From Longilinea sp035560795 (GTDB taxonomy: Bacteria; Chloroflexota; Anaerolineae; Anaerolineales; Anaerolineaceae), in the NCBI GenBank assembly GCA_035560795.1, contig DATMYV010000033.1:1-26560 (forward strand): 26,560 bases of DNA, read 5' to 3'. The stretch's first letter is position 1. Each line of letters opens with the position of its first letter. Position numbers and translations under genes: made by a program. The notes under the pieces are model-generated. The model made no database searches and was not told where the DNA came from. It was given only the letters and a program-made list of their open reading frames with translations. This document shows, piece after piece, positions 7,473-15,638 of the stretch.

Positions 7473-7808
7473 ATGGAAATCACTCATACACAGTTCAAGC
7501 ACTGCGATGTTGTGAAAGTATCCGGACGCGTTGATAGTTCGACTGCGCCATTACTATCGGAAGCCCTTACTAAAATCACCGAGTCGGGACGCTACCGGAT
7601 TGTCGTTGATATGGGCGGGTTGGATTTCATCTCGAGCGCAGGTTTGCGCGCTTTAATCAGTACCCAGAAATCATGTAGACGCTATAACCGTGGTGAAATT
7701 GCCCTGGCAAGCGTGCCGAGCAATGTTGCTGCCACGCTTGATCTGGCTGGTTTCACCCCGCTATTTAAAATTTTTGCGGATGCAACCGCGGCAGTTGGAA
7801 ATTTTTAA
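7473..7808 (+). CDS. STAS-domain anti-sigma factor antagonist (RsbV/SpoIIAA family)
   Basis: The 111-residue product is a single STAS domain of usual length. The segment 'DMGGLDFISSAGLRAL' holds the conserved phosphorylation motif, with S54 or S55 as the regulatory serine. In the known partner-switching cycle, the unphosphorylated STAS protein binds the kinase and releases the kinase's target, and a PP2C phosphatase reactivates the STAS protein. The next two genes encode exactly that kinase and phosphatase, in the same transcript. GGAGG lies 6 nt before the ATG. It is the first gene after a strong extended -10 promoter. Confidence 0.93.
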   Translation: MEITHTQFKHCDVVKVSGRVDSSTAPLLSEALTKITESGRYRIVVDMGGLDFISSAGLRALISTQKSCRRYNRGEIALASVPSNVAATLDLAGFTPLFKIFADATAAVGNF

Positions 7809-7827
7809 CGGTAGCGGGTTGAATTGA

Positions 7828-8244
7828 ATGACTACGCTCACATTTCCTGGGCGATTCGAAAGTTTACCGGCGATCGCCGATTTTGTACGCCAGGCTGCCC
7901 AAGACGCCGGATTAAGTTCATTTCAGGTGTATGCCGTAGAAACTGCCCTGGATGAAGCTTGTGCCAATATCATTGAGCATGCCTACGGCGGCGAAAATAA
8001 GGGCGAAATTGAATGCAGTTGTCTCATTGACGATGTCGGACTGACTGTTATTCTTCGGGATCAAGGCCATCCCTTTAATCCGAAGAAAATTAAGAATCCC
8101 GATGTGAAAGCCCCTCTGCAAGAACGTTCTGATCATGGTCTTGGCCTCTACTTCATCCGGCAATGGATGGACGAAGTCGACTTTGATTTTAAGCCCGGAC
8201 ATAACACGCTGACCATGTCAAAACGGAAGGAAAAGGAACGATAA
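7828..8244 (+). CDS. RsbW/SpoIIAB-like serine kinase (HATPase_c_2)
   Basis: The 138-residue product is a GHKL-fold ATPase of the anti-sigma kinase type. The N-box 'ETALDEACANIIEHAYG' has the catalytic E43 and Mg-binding N47. Then come a G1-like 'DQGHPFNP' and a G2 'DHGLGLYFI'. In characterised systems such proteins phosphorylate the STAS antagonist and hold a sigma factor or another partner inactive. There is no sigma gene in this window, so the output target is unknown. It lies 19 bp after the STAS gene, and its TAA overlaps the next ATG by one base (TAATG), indicating coupled translation. Confidence 0.92.
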   Translation: MTTLTFPGRFESLPAIADFVRQAAQDAGLSSFQVYAVETALDEACANIIEHAYGGENKGEIECSCLIDDVGLTVILRDQGHPFNPKKIKNPDVKAPLQERSDHGLGLYFIRQWMDEVDFDFKPGHNTLTMSKRKEKER

Positions 8245-11200
8245 TGGTGGCTCCCGGGTTGGCTGCCATCCCAGAGTGGAAGCAGTTCCTTCACCTGGGC
8301 GAAGAATTGTTGAAACAACCCAATGCGGCAGCCCAGTGTGCATTGATCTGTGACATGATTGCGCACCAGTTTGTTGCAGAAGCCGTCATCTGGTTGGCTG
8401 AACCGAATTATCCATTGCCTAACGAACCTGAGGTTCTTCTCCTTCCGTCAAAGGCTGCACCAAAGATTGTACAACAAGTTTATACAAGCCACCGGCCAAT
8501 TTGCCAGTCGGAAGATGGCAAGAAATGTTCGCCAAGCCGGTCACCCCGGTTGCTGGCTATGCCAATCACCACCCAGGAGAATCTTCTGGGCGTTCTTGAA
8601 GTCCATCGCGATGCCGGTAAGACATTCCAAAAAGAAGAAATCCAATTCCTGGAAGGTGTGACGGCGCATGCCGCCAGCTATTTACAGATATTTCGGCAGG
8701 TATCGTTAAAGAACTGGCGGTCAGAACAACTAACCCTTGTTCGCAGCGTTACTTCGCAAATTGCCAATGTTACCGATCTAAATGAACTTTGCCTGCGGGT
8801 CACGAAGTTAATCCAACAGACCTTCAATTATTATTACGTTGCCATCTTCACCCTGGATAACAGTGATGAAATCCTGCAATTTCGCGCCAGTGCCAGCCTG
8901 AATAAAGAAGATCGCCAAACTGCCTTGACAGCCCGCCTTGGCGAAGGCGTAATTGGCCATGCTGCATCGATTGGCGATGAATTTTGGGTTCCGGATGTGC
9001 TTAAGGATGAGCATTACCGTTATATCGACTCGTTGCCTGAAACAAAATCCGAAGTTGCCTTTCCATTAAAAATTGACCAACGCATCCTGGGGATTCTGGA
9101 TGTGCAAAGCGACCAGGCGGATGCGTTTCACGAACTTGACCGCATTGTTTTACGCGCCCTGGCGGATAGCATTGCCATCGCTGTGGAAGGTGCCCGGCTC
9201 TATTCGGATGTTCAACGCCGTGCCGAACAAATTTCTGCCGTCTTCGATATCACCCATGCACTCACCTCGATCCTGGACCTGGATACCTTGCTCGATACAG
9301 TGGTTGAGACCATTCAAAAACGTTTCGGCTTTCCATTTGTACATCTTTACTCCGTGCATCCGGGACGAAGGCTGATCCTCTATTGGGCTGGCAGCGGTGC
9401 CCGCAGCAGTACTTTACGCGAACAGCAAATCCAAATCTCGCTGGATGAACCCACCGGTATCATCCCATGGGTAGCACGTTCTGGAAAGCCACTCCTGGCC
9501 AACGACGTCCGCAAAGAACCCCTTTACCGGCCCTCCAACTTGCCGCCTTCTGAAACCTGCTCAGAAGTTGCATTGCCCCTCACCTACGGCGGTGAAACAC
9601 AGGCCATCCTCGATATCCAGAGCACTGAGTACAACGCATTCGATGAGAAGGATGTTTCCATTCTTGAAGCGTTAAGTGCATCCATTGCAATTTCGCTCCG
9701 CAATGCTTCTCTCTATCGTTCTGAGCAATGGCGCCGACAGGTAGCGGATAGTTTTCGCGATGTCGCCAACCTACTAAACGCGAACGTTTCCCTGGATGAG
9801 CTGCTGAACAGCATCCTTTCTGAATTGGAGAAAAACCTTCCCTGTGAAGCATCCGCCATATGGCTATACGAAGAAGATCCGCAACACCCAAATAATAGCG
9901 ACCGCCTGAGGCTGGCTTATGCCCACGGTTTCACCCTCGAACACATGAACCAGGTTCTGGAAGAAAATCCCACTGCCCGCCAAACCCTGGAAGCCACACT
10001 TACCAGTTCTGAACCATCCATCCGCCGGGCAACGGATCCGCTCGGCCCAATGGGGGCCGTACTGAATTTCAAACCGGATTACTCCTCCATTGCTGCACCT
10101 CTCATGAACGGCCAGCAACCGCTGGGGGTAATGACGCTTTCGCATTCCACCTACGGACGCTACGGTTCAGAGGCGCGCGCCATGACGGCAACTTTCGCGA
10201 GTTATGCCTCTGCGGCCATACAAAACGCGCGTCTTTATGCAGCTGCACAGGAGCAGGCCTGGGTCTCCACTGTATTACTTCAAGTCGCCGAAGCCTGTCA
10301 GGCATTGAATACGGTCGAAGATTTACTGGAGACAATGACTCGCCTGACCCCGTTGTTGGTGGGAATCAAGAATTGTGCAATTTTCCTATTTGATCCTGCC
10401 AGACAGGCTTTTGAACTTAAGAATTCCTATGGCATTGACGGTTTAGTAAAGGACAGTCTGCTATTCCTTGAATCGGAAGCTCCAGGGTTTCAACAATTAC
10501 GCACAACTCAAGCACCGGTTTTTATAGAGAATGCAAAAGCCGAATTACAACTGCCTGAGGCAGCGCTATCCGGCAATAATGGCACCCTGGTTTTGGTTCC
10601 CTTAATAACCCACCAGGAAATAATGGGCGCAATGCTGGTTGGGCACCAAAATGACAATTTGCCTGGTTTCCGCCAATTCTTCGACCAGCAAACCTTGGCC
10701 ATTATTCAAGGGATAGCCCACCAGACTGCTGTTGCCATCGAGAATATTCAATTGCTTGAAGTCCGCCAGGAAGAGGCATACGTCACTGCGGTCTTATTAC
10801 AGGTGGCCCAGGCAGTGGTGAGTCAGAATAACCTTTCGGATATTCTCGATACGATCGGCCATCTGATGCCAATCCTGATCGGCATTGATGCCTGTATCAC
10901 TTATTTATGGGACCGCGACCATAACCTGCATGAGCCGACCCAAGCCTTTACCGGCCAACGCCAGCAAGAACAACAGGTTCTGGAAAGAGTATATCCCGCC
11001 GGTGAATTTCAACTATTGGATCAAATCATCCGTACTGATTCACCATCATCCTGCCGGCTGCCCGATCCACTTTTTTCGCCGATGGATTGGGCTGGCATCA
11101 CACCTCTAGGGCCGGGCGAAATGCCTTCTCCCGCCCAATCTGCTCAAAGTGCATGGGTGTTGGGTTTCCCTCTATCCGTCAAAGGCGAAGTTTTCGGTGT

Positions 11201-12074
11201 AATGTTGATGAAGGAATCATATGTTGCTCCTTCCTTCCAGGAAAAAAGACTGGAAATCCTCTCGGGGGTTGCGCAACAAGTGTCGTTGGCTATTCAGAAT
11301 GAACGGCTCAACCAGGAAATGGTTGAACGCGAACGCCTGGAAAAGGAAATTCAGTTGGCCCGTCAGATCCAACGAACATTTCTTCCCAGCCGCCTGCCAA
11401 CGCTGACTGGATGGGAACTGGATATCCGCTGGCAGACTGCCCGCCAGGTTGGCGGCGATTTTTATGATGTTTTTCATTCGCGCCAGGGTAAACTGGGTTT
11501 GGTCATTGCGGATGTGTCTGATAAAGGCCTGCCAGCTGCTCTGTATATGACTGTAACCCGCACTTTAATTCGCGCTTTTATGCAAAATACGATCTCACCT
11601 GGGCGCGTGCTCGATCGGGTAAACAACTTATTATTGATGGATTCGCAGAGCGGCATGTTTGTGACTGCAGTCTATGCATCATTGGACCCCATGCGCGGAA
11701 TTTTAACCTGTGCGAATGCGGGTCATAACAGAGCCCTGTTATGGCGTTCCAGTGACGGCACTCTTGAACAACTTCCCAAAGGGGAAATCGCACTGGGTGT
11801 ATTGGAAAACGTGCATTACTCAGACCAGATTTTGGAAATCCTGCCGGGCGACTGCCTGCTGTTTTATACAGACGGGCTAACGGAATGTTTTGCCCCGAAT
11901 GGGGAAACATTCGGTGAGGAACGGCTGCAAAAGATCATTCAATCAACGGCGATCCAGGGCGTTCACCAATTACTCCATGCCATTGAACAATCGATCATTG
12001 AATTCCGGGCGACGGAAACAATTTCGGATGATGTCACCTTGCTTGCCATCCAACGCCAGCCTGAAACCAAATGA
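8244..12074 (+). CDS. Multi-GAF SpoIIE/RsbU-type PP2C phosphatase
   Basis: The 1276-residue product has six tandem GAF-like domains (roughly residues 20-155, 175-315, 340-485, 510-660, 675-830 and 850-1020), a short helical linker (about 1020-1045, 'EKEIQLARQIQRTFLP') and a PP2C/SpoIIE domain (about 1045-1270). The PP2C metal-binding acids are present: D1072 and D1075 in GGDFYD, an Asp pair in IADVSDKG, D1210 in TDGLTE, and D1262/D1263 in SDDVTLL, so it should be active. It probably dephosphorylates the STAS protein encoded two genes upstream. There is no TM segment, so it should sense cytoplasmic cues through the GAF domains. GAF5 and GAF6 look recently duplicated. It is much longer than typical RsbU proteins. 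Confidence 0.92.
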   Translation: MVAPGLAAIPEWKQFLHLGEELLKQPNAAAQCALICDMIAHQFVAEAVIWLAEPNYPLPNEPEVLLLPSKAAPKIVQQVYTSHRPICQSEDGKKCSPSRSPRLLAMPITTQENLLGVLEVHRDAGKTFQKEEIQFLEGVTAHAASYLQIFRQVSLKNWRSEQLTLVRSVTSQIANVTDLNELCLRVTKLIQQTFNYYYVAIFTLDNSDEILQFRASASLNKEDRQTALTARLGEGVIGHAASIGDEFWVPDVLKDEHYRYIDSLPETKSEVAFPLKIDQRILGILDVQSDQADAFHELDRIVLRALADSIAIAVEGARLYSDVQRRAEQISAVFDITHALTSILDLDTLLDTVVETIQKRFGFPFVHLYSVHPGRRLILYWAGSGARSSTLREQQIQISLDEPTGIIPWVARSGKPLLANDVRKEPLYRPSNLPPSETCSEVALPLTYGGETQAILDIQSTEYNAFDEKDVSILEALSASIAISLRNASLYRSEQWRRQVADSFRDVANLLNANVSLDELLNSILSELEKNLPCEASAIWLYEEDPQHPNNSDRLRLAYAHGFTLEHMNQVLEENPTARQTLEATLTSSEPSIRRATDPLGPMGAVLNFKPDYSSIAAPLMNGQQPLGVMTLSHSTYGRYGSEARAMTATFASYASAAIQNARLYAAAQEQAWVSTVLLQVAEACQALNTVEDLLETMTRLTPLLVGIKNCAIFLFDPARQAFELKNSYGIDGLVKDSLLFLESEAPGFQQLRTTQAPVFIENAKAELQLPEAALSGNNGTLVLVPLITHQEIMGAMLVGHQNDNLPGFRQFFDQQTLAIIQGIAHQTAVAIENIQLLEVRQEEAYVTAVLLQVAQAVVSQNNLSDILDTIGHLMPILIGIDACITYLWDRDHNLHEPTQAFTGQRQQEQQVLERVYPAGEFQLLDQIIRTDSPSSCRLPDPLFSPMDWAGITPLGPGEMPSPAQSAQSAWVLGFPLSVKGEVFGVMLMKESYVAPSFQEKRLEILSGVAQQVSLAIQNERLNQEMVERERLEKEIQLARQIQRTFLPSRLPTLTGWELDIRWQTARQVGGDFYDVFHSRQGKLGLVIADVSDKGLPAALYMTVTRTLIRAFMQNTISPGRVLDRVNNLLLMDSQSGMFVTAVYASLDPMRGILTCANAGHNRALLWRSSDGTLEQLPKGEIALGVLENVHYSDQILEILPGDCLLFYTDGLTECFAPNGETFGEERLQKIIQSTAIQGVHQLLHAIEQSIIEFRATETISDDVTLLAIQRQPETK

Positions 12075-12097
12075 TCCATTAAGGGGTGCCAAAAAAT

Positions 12098-12754
12098 ATG
12101 GCCATTCGGGGAATTCTTTGGGATATGGACGGCGTGCTTATCGATACAACCGAGGCCCATTTTGAATCCTGGCGGCAAGTTATGGCTGAACGGAACATGG
12201 AATTGGATCACCAGTATTTCCTGGGTGCATTGGGGATGAATAATGCTGGTGCGATCGAGTATTTGTTTCGCCGACGAACCAGTCCCCAGGAAGTCGCCGC
12301 TATCGGCAGGGAAAAAGAAGCGTTGTTTCGGAAAATTCTCAAGGGCCGCGTTCATCTTTTGCCGGGCGTTCAGGATTGGCTGGATTATTTTGGAGCGAAT
12401 GGCTTCCATCAAGCCGTGGCAACTTCAGCGCCTTGGGAGAATATCGATACACTCCTCGATGAAACCAGCATCCGATCTCATTTTCAGGCGATTGTTTCCG
12501 CCTATGAGATGCCTGGAAAACCAGATCCGTATGTTTTCCTCAAAGCAGCAAAGAAGATCGGTATCAATGCTGTGGAATGCCTGGTCATTGAGGATTCGGT
12601 GGCTGGAGTTGAAGCAGCCAATCGAGCCGGCATGAAGTGCCTGGCAGTAGAGACCTCCAATCCAGCCGGGAAACTCAACCAGGCAAACTGGGTGCTCAAC
12701 CGTTTATCCGACCAAAGTCCAGAACAATTTCTGGCACAAATTGATAAACAATAA
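12098..12754 (+). CDS. HAD-superfamily hydrolase, beta-phosphoglucomutase-like
   Basis: The 218-residue product has all four HAD motifs: DMDGVLIDT near the N-terminus with the nucleophile and acid/base Asp pair, a 'VATSA' motif II, the Lys of 'GKPDPYVFLKAA', and 'VIEDSVAGVEAANRAG'. The cap is the small helical type of beta-phosphoglucomutase and related sugar-phosphate phosphatases. Mutase and phosphatase activity cannot be separated by eye. The ATG at 12098 is preferred because AAGGGG lies about 11 nt upstream. A GTG at 12086 would sit inside that ribosome site. It begins 23 bp after the phosphatase gene and is probably cotranscribed with it, with no evident functional link. Confidence 0.88.
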   Translation: MAIRGILWDMDGVLIDTTEAHFESWRQVMAERNMELDHQYFLGALGMNNAGAIEYLFRRRTSPQEVAAIGREKEALFRKILKGRVHLLPGVQDWLDYFGANGFHQAVATSAPWENIDTLLDETSIRSHFQAIVSAYEMPGKPDPYVFLKAAKKIGINAVECLVIEDSVAGVEAANRAGMKCLAVETSNPAGKLNQANWVLNRLSDQSPEQFLAQIDKQ

Positions 12755-12756
12755 AT

Positions 12757-12774
12757 CGGCTGCAAATGCAGCCG
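12757..12774. terminator. Bidirectional hairpin between HAD and FtsB-like genes
   Basis: CGGCTGC at 12757-12763 pairs with GCAGCCG at 12768-12774 around AAAT. The plus strand continues GTTTG. The minus strand continues ATTTATTGTTTA, which is the better T-rich tract. It lies between convergent stop codons and probably serves the minus-strand gene, perhaps both. Confidence 0.6.
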
Positions 12775-12798
12775 GTTTGAAATGTAATAACAACAGGT

Positions 12799-13176
12799 TT
12801 ATTCGCCAAAAAATAAGGCCCACCAGACTTGCCAGTTCTTCATCGCTGGCTGGGTGGCTTGCGGGCCAACAACTGGCACAGGTGTTGCATCTGTAGGAGC
12901 AATGGGAACGATTAATTGGTCCCCCGGCCGGACCAGCATGCCTTCTTCGCGGGCCCATTGTTCTACCGCACCATCCGAGGTGGCATACGCAATCTGCGTT
13001 TCGAGGCCGACGGCGGTGCCTGTCAGATTAGCAATTTCAGTTCGCATAGAATCACGTTCGCGGGTCAGGCGGTAAAGATCATTCAAGCGGGTGTTCAAAT
13101 CCACCATCAGAAAAAACAGAAGGACCAGGCCAGCTACAACGATAATTCGTTTCTTGTCAAACTGGATGCTCTTCAT
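12799..13176 (-). CDS. FtsB/DivIC-like septum formation initiator protein
   Basis: The 125-residue product has a short basic start, one TM helix at about 10-25, and an extracellular coiled coil at about 27-65 ('LNTRLNDLYRLTRERDSM'). Then comes the family motif 'VEQWAREEGMLVRPGDQLIV'. This is the architecture of DivIC/FtsB/FtsL bitopic proteins that join the FtsQLB-type complex and activate septal peptidoglycan synthesis. A Pro-rich segment follows, and the protein ends with the aromatic tail 'NWQVWWALFFGE', which I take to be a lineage-specific extension. The ATG is 6 nt downstream of a TAACAT -10 candidate. A GGAG lies 12 nt before the ATG, rather far for a ribosome site. It is downstream of the tRNA-Leu terminator, so it needs its own promoter. 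Confidence 0.85.
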   Translation of the reverse strand: MKSIQFDKKRIIVVAGLVLLFFLMVDLNTRLNDLYRLTRERDSMRTEIANLTGTAVGLETQIAYATSDGAVEQWAREEGMLVRPGDQLIVPIAPTDATPVPVVGPQATQPAMKNWQVWWALFFGE

Positions 13177-13182
13177 AGGCGT

Positions 13183-13211
13183 ATGTTACTCCAATTGACC
13201 ACCCGTTGCAA
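13183..13211 (-). promoter_or_regulatory. Candidate promoter of the FtsB-like gene
   Basis: On the minus strand TTGCAA (plus 13206-13211, 4 of 6) and TAACAT (plus 13183-13188, 4 of 6) are 17 bp apart. Only 6 nt separate the -10 box from the ATG, so transcription could start at the A of the ATG. Confidence 0.4.
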
Positions 13212-13229
13212 GTTGATGACCAGTGCCAA

Positions 13230-13256
13230 GAAAAAGACCCCGCATTTTGCGGGGTC
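13230..13256 (-). terminator. Intrinsic terminator of tRNA-Leu
   Basis: On the minus strand GACCCCGCA (plus 13248-13256) pairs with TGCGGGGTC (plus 13236-13244) around a 3-nt loop, followed by TTTTTC. It is a strong rho-independent terminator starting 4 nt after the tRNA 3' end. Confidence 0.93.
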
Positions 13257-13260
13257 CAGG

Positions 13261-13345
<85 letters not shown>

Positions 13346-13366
13346 AATCCTCAATCGACGGGCAGA

Positions 13367-13394
13367 ATTTTATCGCAATTCCATGATTTGTCAA
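13367..13394 (-). promoter_or_regulatory. Promoter of tRNA-Leu
   Basis: On the minus strand a perfect TTGACA (plus 13389-13394) and TAAAAT (plus 13367-13372, 5 of 6) are separated by 16 bp. The start would be near 13360, about 15 nt before the mature tRNA 5' end. Confidence 0.75.
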
Positions 13395-13424
13395 CCTTTG
13401 CAAAATGATGATGGTTTAATCGAC

Positions 13425-13452
13425 CTGTCAGGAAGATCCCCCGTGCTATAAT
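13425..13452 (+). promoter_or_regulatory. Extended -10 promoter of the 7TM/GAF gene
   Basis: A perfect TATAAT at 13447-13452 is preceded by TGC (13444-13446), an extended -10. CTGTCA at 13425-13430 (4 of 6) is a -35 candidate at 16-bp spacing. An AAAGGG ribosome site precedes the ATG at 13473. Confidence 0.65.
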
Positions 13453-13472
13453 CCCCCAAGGATTTAAAGGGA

Positions 13473-15638
13473 ATGGAAACCACGCTAAAACAAATTCTCA
13501 ATCTATTGATCGAACCGCAGGGGAACCTGATTTACCATACCGTACTGGTTTTTTCGGTAATTATGGCATTGCAGGCAACTTTGTTAAATAAAGCCCGCAT
13601 GCCAAAATCAGTTACCAGGCGCACGGTCTTTGGGTTAGTGGTGGTTCTATTAATCCAACTGTCCATGTTTATAGCGAGCGGTCTGGCCTGGCAAGGATTG
13701 TTCAACACTCATATCCTAATTCCACCGCTTGATCGAGCGGTGCTGTTTATTACGATCGCGTGGATCATCTGGATTTGGGCAACGCCCGATACCAACCGCG
13801 CGGCTGATGTGGGCGTCGTCATTCTCACCTTTCTCGGGATCATCCTTGTAATCTTCTCCGTTTCAGCATGGAATTCCGAAGGCACTTCGCAATCCTTTAA
13901 TGGTACCTATCTGGATTGGGGCTGGCAAATTGCCTCCCTTGCGCTATGCATCATCGGCCTGGTCGGTTTATTCATACAGCGACCAACAGGCCGAAGTGCT
14001 GGCATCGGTTTTCTATTGATTATTATTGCAGGAATATGTTTTCACCTGGTTTTCTTGCAACCTTCAGCTGACTTATCCGGGATTATTCGCGTTTTCTCGT
14101 TGTGTTGCTTCCCCCTGCTGCCCATCCTGGCACAACGATATCCAATTGAAACCAGTGAACCCACTGTATCGGCTGGTGCTGGCATAAATAAGGGGCAGGA
14201 AGTGGAAGTGCGAAAACGTCTGACAAGCGAGCCCAGAACGGTCTCCGCCTGGTTGAAACTTGCGAATCAAACCGATCCCGACCAGATCCAAATTGCGCTC
14301 ACCCGGGCTGTTTCTCGAACCCTGCTTGCCGATTTCACCTTTCTGATTTACATCGATGCAGAGATGGGTTCATTGGAAATTGAATGCGGCTATGATCTCA
14401 TCCGCGAGGAACCAATTGCAGGAACCAGATTAAGCATAAGCAGCGTGCCGGCATTGGTCAGTTCAATCCAACGCGGCAAAGCCCTGCGCCTTTCGACCAA
14501 CGGCACGCCGCCGCAGGACCTGATTACACTTACGCGCGTTTTCGGATTGAACGAATCAGGCCATTTATTGGCCATCCCCTTGATGGTCAACCCTGGAGTA
14601 TGGAACGCTGGGTTGGTATTGCTAACGCCTTATTCCAACCGGTTATGGAGTACCGAAGACCAAAACATCCTCATTGGCATGAGCGAAGCTTTAGGCCAGG
14701 TCCTGCAGCGCGTATCCACGATCAACGACTCTCGCATCAAAGCCGAGCAAAGTCAGTACGAGATCAATGATCTCCGCCTCCAGGTGGAGAACCTGCAGGT
14801 TGAAGCCGAGAATTTACGGCTGGCATCTGAGAATCAAACACATCAAAATATGCTTGCTCACTTGCCGGAAAGGTTGCCTGAGATCTCAACCTTGATGGAA
14901 CTCCAGCAGGAATCCCAGGTTACCATCCAAAGATTGCAAAAAGAAAATGATGAATTGCATCAGCTCCTGGTTCGCAATGGACCCTTCGCGGTTATTCCGG
15001 AAGACCCAGTTTCCAACGATGAACAAATGAGGGTCGGACTGATTGATCCAGAACCAGGCACATCGTATTTTTCCTCCCAACCCCGCGAGGATGTACCTGC
15101 TGACATCCGGACTAGTTCTCTCGATATTTTGGGTTCTGGTTTGGATCATTTTTCAAAATTGGTTGCCTTTGAAGAAACGATCGATCAGGCAATCAGCGCG
15201 ACCAGCGGTTTGTTTCGGGATAAATCCATCACCTTGAAGATCAATTTCCCCGATTCATTGGCTGCAATTCGGGTTGAAGAGGGCGTGTGGCGGCAAGTTT
15301 TAGTTGAATTGCTTCAAAATGCAACTGCTGTCATGCCAAATAATGGGGTTGTTCGGCTTAAAATTGAGCTTCCTGAGACCGGTCAAACCGGGTCGCTTCT
15401 TTCTTTTCAAATCAGTGATGGACTCAATGGTGAAATTGGAGATGGATCGGATGCCATTTCTAAATTATCTGAGCCGAACCAATCAAACCTATCCATCGCC
15501 GGAGATTCCGATTCGGTGGTATCAATGATAAAACCACAGATCGAAGCTCACGGCGGCAGGATCGAGCTGCAGACCAATAACGGACAGGGTAGGCGGATCT
15601 GCGTGCTTATTCCAATTCAGAACGGCAGAGATCAATAA
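13473..15638 (+). CDS. 7TM-GAF protein with a degenerate histidine-kinase ATPase domain
   Basis: The 721-residue product has seven hydrophobic segments (about 20-37, 51-71, 87-103, 112-131, 150-168, 175-195, 203-221), a GAF domain (about 240-405), a long coiled coil (about 422-496, 'LRLQVENLQVEAENLRL') and a C-terminal HATPase-like fold (about 570-720). The N-box is recognisable (E612, N616 in VELLQNATAVMP), but there is no HisKA His. G1 is degenerate (SDGLNGEIG rather than DxGxG), and the GxGxGL lid motif is missing. It is therefore probably not an active histidine kinase but a membrane sensor or scaffold, or an atypical kinase. No response regulator is adjacent. It has an extended -10 promoter and a 343-bp gap after it. 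Confidence 0.82.
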   Translation: METTLKQILNLLIEPQGNLIYHTVLVFSVIMALQATLLNKARMPKSVTRRTVFGLVVVLLIQLSMFIASGLAWQGLFNTHILIPPLDRAVLFITIAWIIWIWATPDTNRAADVGVVILTFLGIILVIFSVSAWNSEGTSQSFNGTYLDWGWQIASLALCIIGLVGLFIQRPTGRSAGIGFLLIIIAGICFHLVFLQPSADLSGIIRVFSLCCFPLLPILAQRYPIETSEPTVSAGAGINKGQEVEVRKRLTSEPRTVSAWLKLANQTDPDQIQIALTRAVSRTLLADFTFLIYIDAEMGSLEIECGYDLIREEPIAGTRLSISSVPALVSSIQRGKALRLSTNGTPPQDLITLTRVFGLNESGHLLAIPLMVNPGVWNAGLVLLTPYSNRLWSTEDQNILIGMSEALGQVLQRVSTINDSRIKAEQSQYEINDLRLQVENLQVEAENLRLASENQTHQNMLAHLPERLPEISTLMELQQESQVTIQRLQKENDELHQLLVRNGPFAVIPEDPVSNDEQMRVGLIDPEPGTSYFSSQPREDVPADIRTSSLDILGSGLDHFSKLVAFEETIDQAISATSGLFRDKSITLKINFPDSLAAIRVEEGVWRQVLVELLQNATAVMPNNGVVRLKIELPETGQTGSLLSFQISDGLNGEIGDGSDAISKLSEPNQSNLSIAGDSDSVVSMIKPQIEAHGGRIELQTNNGQGRRICVLIPIQNGRDQ

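Noticed and set aside
7473..8244. Stressosome (RsbR/S/T) module
   Set aside because: There is a single STAS gene and no RsbR-type globin-STAS protein. The kinase is RsbW-like, so the simpler partner-switch model fits.
12086..12097. GTG start for the HAD gene after the phosphatase
   Set aside because: It overlaps the AAGGGG ribosome site that serves ATG 12098 and has no site of its own.
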